Assembly (NCBI GenBank): GCA_964427535.1
Contig: CAYRVF010000014.1
Location: 1-57,525, forward strand
DNA length: 57,525 bases
Reading direction: 5' to 3'
Origin: CAYRVF01 sp964427535
GTDB lineage: Bacteria > Chloroflexota > Ktedonobacteria > Ktedonobacterales > JADMIN01
Part shown: one piece after another, positions 34,510-43,202 of the stretch
Layout of the letters: each line of letters starts with the position of its first letter
How positions within the stretch are numbered: the stretch's first letter is position 1
Program-made: the position numbers and the translations under genes
Notes under the pieces: generated by a model
Told to the model about the DNA's origin: nothing
What the model saw: the letters and a program-made list of their open reading frames with translations, nothing else
Database searches by the model: none

Positions 34510-37206
34510 ATGACGAAACCGCGCGAGCCGGAGGCCCCCCGCTCCACCACCGCAATGCACGCCTCTTTGGCTGCCGCGCTGGATGACGCGACCGACATGC
34601 TGGAGCGCCGCTTCGAGGCGCTGGCGCTCGCTTCCGCGCCCTTCGCGCCCATCCTCTGGACGACGCCCGCCGATGGTCTCGTCGACGACATGCCCGCGTG
34701 GCGCGACTTTACAGGACAGACGCGAGCGCAGGTCCGCGGCTGGGGCTGGCTGGACGCGGTCCACCCCGACGACCGTGAGCGCGCCGCCGATGCGTGGCGC
34801 GCGGCGCTGGCGAACGCGGAGGTGTATGACACGACCTTTCGCGCCCGTCGCGCGGACGGCGTCTATCGCTTGATCTCCGATCGTGGAGCGCCCGTCCGCG
34901 ACCGTGACGGACACATTCGCGAATGGGTCGGCATCAGCACTGACATCACCGAAGCGCGCGAGGCAGAGCGACGCCTGCAGGTGCAGCATGCCGTGAGCCG
35001 TGTCCTCTCCGAAGGCACCAGCTTCGACGCCGTCGCGCAGGGGCTCGTCGAGACGATTGGCGACGCGCTCGGCTGGGATGTCGGCGTCTTCTGGACGGTC
35101 GATCCTACCGCCGATGTGCTACGCCCAAGAGCGCTAGGCCGCGCGACCACCAACGACATGCGGCCGTTTGAGGCGGCCAGCCTCGCCCGCACGATGTCGC
35201 GCGGCGTCGGGCTGCCGGGACGTGTCTGGGCTACGGGCGAGCCCGCATGGCTCGTCGAAGTGCTTGACGACAAGAACTTTCCGCGGATACGGGAGGCACG
35301 CGCCGCCGGTCTGCACACCGCGCTCGCGTTTCCCGTGCGTGGGCCGAGCGGCATTCTGGGCGTCATCGAGTTCTTCAGCGTGCGGCAGGAGCCACCAAAC
35401 GACGAGCTACTGCGCACGGTGACGACACTCGGCAATTCCATCGGCCAATTCCTCGAACGCGGGCGCGCCGAGGAAGAGGTCCGCGCCAGCCATGCCCGCA
35501 CCCGCGCGATTCTGCAAGCCGCGCTCGATTGCATCATCACCATCGATGCCGATGGCCGGATCGTCGAGTTCAACCCCGCGGCTGAGGCGACCTTCGGCTA
35601 TAGCCGCGACGAGGTGCTCGGTGAGACTCTCGCGCAGAAGATCATCCCAGCGGAGCTGCGCGCGTCGCATAGGGATGGGTTGGAGCGCTATCTCGCGACC
35701 GGCGAGGGTCGGCTGCTCGGGCGTCGCATCGAGACGACGGCGATGCGCGCCGATGGCACGTGCTTTCCGGTCGAGCTGGCCATCACGCGGATCGAGTGGG
35801 CAGGCCCTCCGCTCTTCACGGCGTATCTGCGCGATATCGGCGAGCGGATCGCGCTGCAACGGCGCACGCATGAGGCGCTTGACGCGCTGCTGGAGATGGC
35901 CCAGGCGCTCGTGGAGGTGCCGGTCGCCGCACCCGAGCACGCGCCTGCCAGTGGGGCCGAGAGTGCCGGTGTAGCGCACCGACTCGCCGAGCTCACGCTC
36001 AATGTGCTCGGCTGTCACCAGTTGAGCATCGCCTCCATCGACCCCGAGACCGATGTCATGCGTCCGCTCGCGTTGACCGGCTTCACCCCTGAACAGGAGC
36101 GCGTGTGGTGGGCCGGCTGGCAGACCGACACGACAGTTACCTCGCGGCTGGGCGCCGAGGTCGCCGGGCGCATGCATGCCGACGAGATCATCGTGCTCGA
36201 TGCCACGGCGCCCGAGCATCAGGACCGCCTGCGGCCCTTCGGTGTGCGCACTCTGCTTCTGGTGCCAGCCTTCATCCGCGGACAGCTCATCGGCGGGCTG
36301 GCGCTGAACTTTGCCCTGGCTGACGCAGACATTCTCCCCGAGACACGGACGATGGCCGCCGCCGTAGCGAAGCTCGTCGGGCTGGTCATCGAGCGCGAGC
36401 GGCTGCTGCGCGAGCGCGAGGAGGCCCGCGCCAGCGCGCTCGCGCTCGAAGTGGCGAACCGGCGCATGAACGAGTTCCTGGGCATCGTCAGCCATGAGCT
36501 ACGCACGCCACTCACGACCATCAAGGCCAATCTGCAACTGGCAGAGCGGCGCGTGCTGGCGCTCGTCGGCGACGAGCAACGCGGCGGACCGCTCGGAGTG
36601 CAGGCGGACGATCAGCTTGGCCGCCTGCACCTGCTGCTGACGCGCGCGTCGCTGGCGATCGCCCGGCAGGAACGACTCGTGCTCGATTTGCTCGACGTCT
36701 CGCGCATCCAGCAGGGCAAGATGGAGATGCGCTCAGAGCTCCTCGACCTGACGTCGGTGGTGCGTGAGATCGTGGAAGAGCACACTATCCAGAACGCCGA
36801 CCGCACGATCACACTGGATCTGCCCGCGGAGGCAGTATACGTCTGGGCTGACCCGATGCGGGTCGGGCAGGTTGTGACCAACTACCTCACCAACGCCCTG
36901 AAGTATTCAGACACAGTGGCGCCAGTGCATGTCTCGCTGCGACGAGAGGACAGCATCGCCTGGCTCGGGGTGACGGATGCCGGGCCAGGGCTGCCCGCAG
37001 CCGAGCGCGAGCACATCTGGGAGCAGTTTCATCGCGTGCCGGGCATCGAAGTGCTGAGCGGCTCGGGCGTCGGGTTGGGGCTCGGCCTCTACATCAGCCG
37101 TGAGATCATCGAGCGCCACGGCGGCACGGTCGGCGTCGAGAGCGAGCCCGGGCGAGGATCGACATTCTGGTTCACACTGCCCTTCGTAGCGGATGAGCGT
37201 GCCTGA
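34510..37206 (+). CDS. PAS-GAF-PAS-GAF sensor histidine kinase
   Basis: This is a soluble kinase of 898 residues. Order: PAS (about 45-150, ending GISTDITEAREAE), GAF (about 160-315), PAS (about 330-450, ALDCIITIDADGRIVEFNPAAEATFGYSRDEVLG), GAF-like region (about 480-625), coiled coil RERLLREREEARASALALE, H-box EFLGIVSHELRTPLTTI, and HATPase with YLTNALKYS, VTDAGPGLP and GLGLGLYIS. No membrane span and no receiver domain, so an unlinked regulator is needed. The kinase core closely resembles that of the gene at 26783-28684, suggesting paralogues. The ATG at 34510 has little ribosome-binding sequence. Confidence 0.9.
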   Translation: MTKPREPEAPRSTTAMHASLAAALDDATDMLERRFEALALASAPFAPILWTTPADGLVDDMPAWRDFTGQTRAQVRGWGWLDAVHPDDRERAADAWRAALANAEVYDTTFRARRADGVYRLISDRGAPVRDRDGHIREWVGISTDITEAREAERRLQVQHAVSRVLSEGTSFDAVAQGLVETIGDALGWDVGVFWTVDPTADVLRPRALGRATTNDMRPFEAASLARTMSRGVGLPGRVWATGEPAWLVEVLDDKNFPRIREARAAGLHTALAFPVRGPSGILGVIEFFSVRQEPPNDELLRTVTTLGNSIGQFLERGRAEEEVRASHARTRAILQAALDCIITIDADGRIVEFNPAAEATFGYSRDEVLGETLAQKIIPAELRASHRDGLERYLATGEGRLLGRRIETTAMRADGTCFPVELAITRIEWAGPPLFTAYLRDIGERIALQRRTHEALDALLEMAQALVEVPVAAPEHAPASGAESAGVAHRLAELTLNVLGCHQLSIASIDPETDVMRPLALTGFTPEQERVWWAGWQTDTTVTSRLGAEVAGRMHADEIIVLDATAPEHQDRLRPFGVRTLLLVPAFIRGQLIGGLALNFALADADILPETRTMAAAVAKLVGLVIERERLLREREEARASALALEVANRRMNEFLGIVSHELRTPLTTIKANLQLAERRVLALVGDEQRGGPLGVQADDQLGRLHLLLTRASLAIARQERLVLDLLDVSRIQQGKMEMRSELLDLTSVVREIVEEHTIQNADRTITLDLPAEAVYVWADPMRVGQVVTNYLTNALKYSDTVAPVHVSLRREDSIAWLGVTDAGPGLPAAEREHIWEQFHRVPGIEVLSGSGVGLGLGLYISREIIERHGGTVGVESEPGRGSTFWFTLPFVADERA

Positions 37207-37252
37207 GGACGTACGAATCGCCTCACACCGCCGTTCGCTGGAAGCGGGCCGA

Positions 37253-37828
37253 TCAGGCAGTCCGGGTGCGTAGCTGGCGTTTAGATAAATCCATCTCCGC
37301 AAGGTGATCGCGCACATGCGCCAGCGCAGGCGACAGGCAGCGCCAGACGCGGGGCTGACGGAACATCCATGGCACTTCCTCACGCATCGCCGGTTCGAGG
37401 TAGACTGGGTAGCGCTGAAGGTGCGCCGGAATGTCTGGCTCGCGATCGAGCTCGTCATCGGCGACGTCGGCCAACCAGGCGATCAGGCCGTGATGGACGG
37501 CACCCGCGTACTCCAGCACGTCATCTCGGGTCACCGCGCGCGCGAGATCATCGGCCTCGGCCTCGCTCAATCCCACGCCGATGCCAGCGGTCGCCAGACG
37601 CCCACGCCCCTGCCAGCGCGGCTCGTCGATCATCTCTGGAACGCCGCGCACCAGTGTCTGCAAGGCCCAGTCCTGCGTGCGCGCTACATGCCAGAGATCG
37701 AAGGCGAGCAGATTTGTCCGCGGCAGAATCCGCGTGGTCCATTCCTCGGGAGTCAGGTCATCGGCCACGTCATGCAAGACCTGATGGACAGTCTCGAACT
37801 GAAGCGTGAGCAGCTCTGTCGCACGCAT
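37253..37828 (-). CDS. DinB/DUF664-like four-helix protein
   Basis: This is a 191-residue protein of the DinB superfamily. The N-terminal helix FETVHQVLHDVADDLTPEEW and NLLAFDLWHVARTQDWALQTLV provide His residues that usually bind a metal; a third His is in VHHGLIAWL. Members include metal-dependent thiol transferases (bacillithiol/mycothiol) and unassigned stress proteins. Convergent with the preceding kinase. 37829-38268 downstream region has no supported gene. Confidence 0.85.
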   Translation of the reverse strand: MRATELLTLQFETVHQVLHDVADDLTPEEWTTRILPRTNLLAFDLWHVARTQDWALQTLVRGVPEMIDEPRWQGRGRLATAGIGVGLSEAEADDLARAVTRDDVLEYAGAVHHGLIAWLADVADDELDREPDIPAHLQRYPVYLEPAMREEVPWMFRQPRVWRCLSPALAHVRDHLAEMDLSKRQLRTRTA

Positions 37829-38268
37829 GGAGACTCTCTCACTTTCCTGTACCCGCCGCGAGGGCGACGAGTGTCAGACGCCCCGTGTTCCGTCATGCTC
37901 CGTCACGAGCGAACGTTCCCCCCAAGTCCGGGTATCACCACAGCCATCTCAAGGATTACGGCTTAGTTGAATGGAGAGTATCATGTCCGCCACCCCAGCG
38001 CCAGACGGCAGCAGGTGAACCCCACGAAGGCGCTATCGGGAGAGGAGAGCGAGCTCCCAATTCAACGCGTGATACATGCCACACGACTGCGGCGGCTGGA
38101 CCCGACGTGACGCCGCCTCTCAGTCGTTCACCCATGAACGAAACATGAATGGGCATAATGTCAGAGCACGCCGAGGCGCTGCATGCGCCGGATTCGCATC
38201 CCTGCGCTACGACAAACGGGCGTCGGGGCCGCTTGCATCCGAGAACATGACCGCCTTAACTGGCAAGC

Positions 38269-40071
38269 TCAGCCCGCAGAACTGTCACCCTCTTCTCCCG
38301 CGCTGGGCATCGCGACTGTCGTGTCTGCGGCATCTGGGGTCAGCACGGGGACGATGACTGGACCAGCGGCCACCGCTGGCTCGCGCCGAGTGTCTTCAAT
38401 CGCGCTCTCGCTGCCCGCGCCGACCAGCAGCGGTTCGGGCCAGACAGAGCCGGGGAGCGTCGGCGCGTCGTCGAGTGCTGGCAATGTGGGCCAATCCTCG
38501 AGGGGCGCAGCGTCACCCGGCGCAGCGGCCAGCGCGCGTTTCCGTCGTGCGGATATTGCGACCCATGTAGCCAGCAGCGCCAGAGCGAGCACGAGCGTCG
38601 CGCCTCCCAGCATGACCGGGGCGGCACACGCCAGCGGACCGCACGCCTTCGCCTTCGACACGGCATGGCGCTTCACGGTCGGCGTCGGCACCGGCGTCGC
38701 GGTGGGAGCGGGCGTCGCCGTGGGAGCAGGTGTCGCGGTCGGGGTGGGCTGTGGCGTCGGCTGCGGCGCGGGATGTGCGGGCGGCAGCGGCGTCGACGAA
38801 AACGTCTGCACCGGTGGCGGCGGTGGTGGCGCGTTCGTCGGCATCGGCACAGTGGCGCCCGCGTACCCATCGGGAACCGCCGGGAAGCCGCCAGTTGGAT
38901 ACCCCCTGATGAGCGCGCCGTCTGGAGTGAACTCCCAGTCCGCGCTGGCGCCGCCGCCGGGCGCGACGTAGACGTAGTGGCCTACCCAGAGGTGGTTGTA
39001 GAGCGCGGGCACATAGGTGTAGGGCCCAACGGCAGGGTCAGGGTCCAGCGGCCCCCCATTCCACACGTTCGCGGCATACGGGTACTTGAAGTAGTTCGAG
39101 CCACCGCTGTTGGGAATGATGCCGCTCAGCCACTCGTTGATCGGCACCGACATCGCCATCTGCGATTGAATGCCCGAATTCGTCGCGATGTTGCCGGGGT
39201 CCCAGACATGAATCGCGGTAATGTTGCCCGGATTCGCGAGCGGATCGCCCGTCGCGTCGACGCCGGAGACGATCACGGAGTGCTGCCCGTGATCGACGAA
39301 CACGCTGACTGGCTGCTTATCGTACAGCACGGTGTCGACGATATGAATCGTGGTATCCCACGCGCCGTTCGTGTCGACAATGGCGTGGTACGTGACGCCA
39401 GTCGCCGCCGTCAGGCCATAGGCGAGCGAGCGTGGGTCGGTGCCGAAATCGCGCGAGATATCAGCGGTCACGCCGGGTCCATACCCTTGCTGGTGGCTCG
39501 GGTCTTTTGCGGGCGCGCCCCAACTGCTCGTGCTGGCCGCACTGGACAGGATATCTGACATCGACTGCTGTGAGCGCCTGGCCTGGGGGTTGAGATAGTC
39601 GGCGATCAGCGTGATGGTGGCGATCCCGCACCAGTTGCCATTCACCTGTGGCCAGCCAGAGTCACATGCCGCCTGCCACACGGCGAGCGAGTCGAACCCC
39701 GGGTGCGGGAGCGTACACGGCGGAGGCGTCGGGGTTGGGGTCGGAGTGGGTGTGCTGGTGGCGGTCGGCGTCGGCGTGCTCGTCGCGGTCGGCGTGGCCG
39801 TATCCGTGGGCGTCGGCGTGACCGTTGCGGTCGCCGTGGGAGTTACCGTATCCGTCGAAGTCGGCGTCGCGGTCGCGGTGGCCGTATCAGCCGCGGCCAG
39901 CACGTTCAGCAGCCGGCTCTCCGAGACGCCGTAGTACGTCGAGTGGCTTCCCTGGCCACCGTGAACCGCCGCCTGCGCTGACGAAGTGCTGAACAGCATG
40001 GCGGACATGCTGGCGAGCAGTAACGCGCAGAGCAGCAGCACACCAGTCATCCGTCGGGTGAGCGGCCGCAT
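38269..40071 (-). CDS. surface-exposed C39-type cysteine peptidase with TP-rich stalk and C-terminal anchor
   Basis: This is a 600-residue exported protein. A signal peptide (MRPLTRRMTGVLLLCALLLASMSAM) is followed by a Thr/Pro/Ala low-complexity stretch (about residues 64-118), then a papain-like C39 domain with Cys148 in NGNWCGIATITLIAD, His in DHGQHSVIVSGVD and the Asp segment IHVWDPGN. A second Pro/Thr-rich stretch (about 420-470) leads to one transmembrane helix (PVMLGGATLVLALALLATWVAI) and an acidic cytoplasmic tail. It is thus tethered outside the membrane. The frame is open to a GTG at 40110; the ATG at 40071 gives the better signal peptide. Confidence 0.87.
   Translation of the reverse strand: MRPLTRRMTGVLLLCALLLASMSAMLFSTSSAQAAVHGGQGSHSTYYGVSESRLLNVLAAADTATATATPTSTDTVTPTATATVTPTPTDTATPTATSTPTPTATSTPTPTPTPTPPPCTLPHPGFDSLAVWQAACDSGWPQVNGNWCGIATITLIADYLNPQARRSQQSMSDILSSAASTSSWGAPAKDPSHQQGYGPGVTADISRDFGTDPRSLAYGLTAATGVTYHAIVDTNGAWDTTIHIVDTVLYDKQPVSVFVDHGQHSVIVSGVDATGDPLANPGNITAIHVWDPGNIATNSGIQSQMAMSVPINEWLSGIIPNSGGSNYFKYPYAANVWNGGPLDPDPAVGPYTYVPALYNHLWVGHYVYVAPGGGASADWEFTPDGALIRGYPTGGFPAVPDGYAGATVPMPTNAPPPPPPVQTFSSTPLPPAHPAPQPTPQPTPTATPAPTATPAPTATPVPTPTVKRHAVSKAKACGPLACAAPVMLGGATLVLALALLATWVAISARRKRALAAAPGDAAPLEDWPTLPALDDAPTLPGSVWPEPLLVGAGSESAIEDTRREPAVAAGPVIVPVLTPDAADTTVAMPSAGEEGDSSAG
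39718..39882. repeat. in-gene tandem repeat coding for Thr/Pro/Ala
   Basis: About 165 bp of short tandem units with a GTCGGCGT core on the plus strand encode the TP-rich stalk of the C39-type surface protein. A second, shorter array (about 38690-38790) encodes the juxtamembrane Pro/Thr stretch. Such arrays can vary in length by slippage. It is coding, not CRISPR. Confidence 0.8.
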
Positions 40072-40110
40072 GCCATGGCCCGCTGGCTGACCTGACCTCA
40101 GTCTCCTCAC

Positions 40111-40744
40111 CCCCCAGGCTACCTAGGGCTGCTATCGCCCCGGTCACCGCCCATGCCCCGTAACCACTCCGGCGTCAGACGCCACACCAGCGCCGCTCAC
40201 CACTGCCTCCTCGGCATCGTGAGACATATATCACGGCGCAAAGCAAGCGCCCAATGGAGCCCAGTATAGGCCCGCTGCTTACCTCTGTCAACGTCGAGTG
40301 CCTCCTCAGCGCGAGAAAATTGGACGGACGTATAGCTTCTCTCTACGGTCGCTCGCGAGCGATCTTCCTACCCACTTCTCGCCACTGCGATCGCCGCCGC
40401 CAGCACAGGCATCACCGCGCCGTAACGCGGCCGAGCCGCGGACTGTTCCCTTGACCTACGCCTAGTCACACGCCTACCCCGCGAACTCCCCTCTCGCGTA
40501 GGGCGCAACGTGGGGTGGTGTGTTACGCTCCGCGCGTTTAGGAATGCCCGGAAACCTATGAAACGCCCCGACAAGAGGCAAATTTCGATTGTAGCTCAAG
40601 AAATCGCGAGGTGGTCGCCTCATACACCACGTGCCCTGAGGTGGCCCAGCACGCGACCGCAATCACGTCACGGAAGTGTCGCGCAGAGAGCTTTCATTGC
40701 TGGTGGGACCTATCCTTCGTGCTAGGTGCTAGGAGGAACTGGAC
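40111..40744. other. 634-bp intergenic region, divergent promoters expected
   Basis: It separates the minus-strand C39 surface gene from the plus-strand DUF4331 gene, so it should hold both promoters. On the minus strand TTGGGC and TATATG (18-nt spacing, about 40220-40265) form a plausible promoter for the surface protein. I see no gene in it. Confidence 0.4.
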
Positions 40745-41812
40745 ATGTCGCATCATCTCGATACGCCTCTCGCAGCCCAGAATGGCCAGCTTTACATCGA
40801 CGACCTGTACGTCTTTCCTGGTGACCGCAGCACCGTGTTCGTCATGGATGTCAACTCCACCGTCACCGGACCAGATGTCCAGCGCGGCTTCCATCCAGAG
40901 GCACGCTACGAGTTCAAGGTGCACTTCGACGGCGCAGACTTCGAGGCCCTGACCTACCGCGTGTCCTTTCGTGAAGCAGACACAGACGGACGACAGGCCC
41001 TGCAGTTGCGCGCGCTCACTGGTGACGAGGCGCGCGAGGACACCGCTGACGGCGCACTCGTGCTCGAAGGCCGGACCGGCGAGACGGCCACTGGGCCCAA
41101 CACCCGTCTCTGGGCTGGGCGCATCGCCGACTCGTTCTACATCGACCTGTCGCTGCTCAATATGGTCAACACGGCCGTGCGCAACGGAACCGCCCTCGAC
41201 CTGTCCGGATGGCACCCGGAGAAGGCGCAGAACAGTTTCGCCAACACGACCGTCGAATCCATCGTGCTCGAGGTCTCACACCAGCATCCACAACTGCGGC
41301 CTAGTGCCCACATTGGCGTCTGGTGCGCCACGAAGCTCGCCACCGACGCGGGTGGCTGGCGGCAGATCAACCGCGCCGGGCACCCCATGATGTGGCCGAT
41401 CTTCTGGCCCGACGATACCCAGTTCACCAACCCCGCCAACACCCGGCACCCATCCGAGGACTTCGCCGCCGATAGCACATACATCGGCAACGAGATTGCC
41501 GCCGCCGTCGCGGCCAGTGGCACGGCGGACGACCCACAAGGCTACGGCCAGACTGTCGCCTGGGAACTATTCCCCGACGTCCTCTCCTACGTGGTCGGTA
41601 CGTCCGCGACCTATAGCTTCGCCGCCCGCAATGGCCGGACGATGGCCGACAACGCGCCCGAAGCGATGCTGTCGCTCGTCGTCAACACGGCTGTGCCCTC
41701 GGGACTGAAGCCATCCGTCGCGCAACAATTCCGGAACAAGAACTTCCCGTATGTCGTGCCATCGAGCATACCGGCGCAGTCCATGACACCTCGGTCAGCG
41801 ACGAGCGGTTGA
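40745..41812 (+). CDS. DUF4331 domain protein
   Basis: This is a 355-residue protein beginning with the family hallmark SHHLDTPLAA. Later conserved segments are DIDDLYVFPG-like (YIDDLYVFPGDRSTVFVMDVN), GRIADSFYIDLSLLN, and FPYV near the end. The family is found in soil bacteria and has unknown function. No signal peptide. AGGAGG lies 9 nt before the ATG. The last ~15 residues (after NFPYV) look unlike the family and the next open frame looks coding, so the natural C-terminus may have been altered (see findings). Confidence 0.88.
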   Translation: MSHHLDTPLAAQNGQLYIDDLYVFPGDRSTVFVMDVNSTVTGPDVQRGFHPEARYEFKVHFDGADFEALTYRVSFREADTDGRQALQLRALTGDEAREDTADGALVLEGRTGETATGPNTRLWAGRIADSFYIDLSLLNMVNTAVRNGTALDLSGWHPEKAQNSFANTTVESIVLEVSHQHPQLRPSAHIGVWCATKLATDAGGWRQINRAGHPMMWPIFWPDDTQFTNPANTRHPSEDFAADSTYIGNEIAAAVAASGTADDPQGYGQTVAWELFPDVLSYVVGTSATYSFAARNGRTMADNAPEAMLSLVVNTAVPSGLKPSVAQQFRNKNFPYVVPSSIPAQSMTPRSATSG

Positions 41813-41946
41813 TCGCGTTCATCGGCGGACTCATTGCGCGGACGCAGCTCCAGCAGGCATTGCAACGTGCTTGCAGTCATCCCTGCGAGTCGGGCGCCGT
41901 CGAAGGCACGCCACGCTCCCAATCGTGGCGTATGCTAACCATGCGC

Positions 41947-42130
41947 TCAGAGCTGCGGCGGCACGTCGCGTGAGATCGGCACGGAGAGCGCCGTCGGACC
42001 GGCTGCTTGCCAGCCTCCGCTGCGATCGATGCCCGCGCCCATCACTAACGCGGGCCTCTGGCTCTGCGCCAGCGCGGCGGCGAAGTCCCGCAGCCGGTCG
42101 GGGTCAGGCGCGACTCGCGTGCTCACCTGC
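41947..42130 (-). pseudogene. fragment of a ThDP enzyme, benzoylformate-decarboxylase-like
   Basis: The minus-strand translation contains STRVAPDPDRLRDFAAALA and QSQRPALVMGAGIDRSGGWQAA, the linker and first strand of the central domain of benzoylformate decarboxylase-type thiamine-diphosphate enzymes. The family is over 500 residues; neither the Glu-containing N-terminal PYR domain nor the GDG ThDP motif is present on either side, and the reading breaks off at SVPISRDVPPQL. It is therefore a relic. The surrounding 41813-42394 contains no other intact gene. Confidence 0.6.
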
Positions 42131-42394
42131 CGTACAGCCTGGACTATGCCATTACCCGAGCGCGATGTCAGGTGAAGCGTCGCCGCGCGTCCTTCCATCG
42201 GCGCCGAAATAACCAGGCACGCCCATACACGAATCCAACTTGCGATCACGACAGAATCCACCTCCAGTACGATGCGCCTCCACATCGCAACAGGCATACT
42301 TTCCCCGAACGCGCGGGCGAGCGGGCGAGCAAACATTGCGTCGCCATCCTATATCCGCGCGTGGCGAGTATGCGAGAGCCAGTGGAGGCACGGT

Positions 42395-43189
<795 letters not shown>

Positions 43190-43202
43190 CGGAGTCGACG
43201 AC

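Noticed and set aside
38690..39882. Regular GTCGGCG-type repeats that could suggest CRISPR
   Set aside because: Units are short, without spacers, and in frame within the Thr/Pro stalks of a surface protein.
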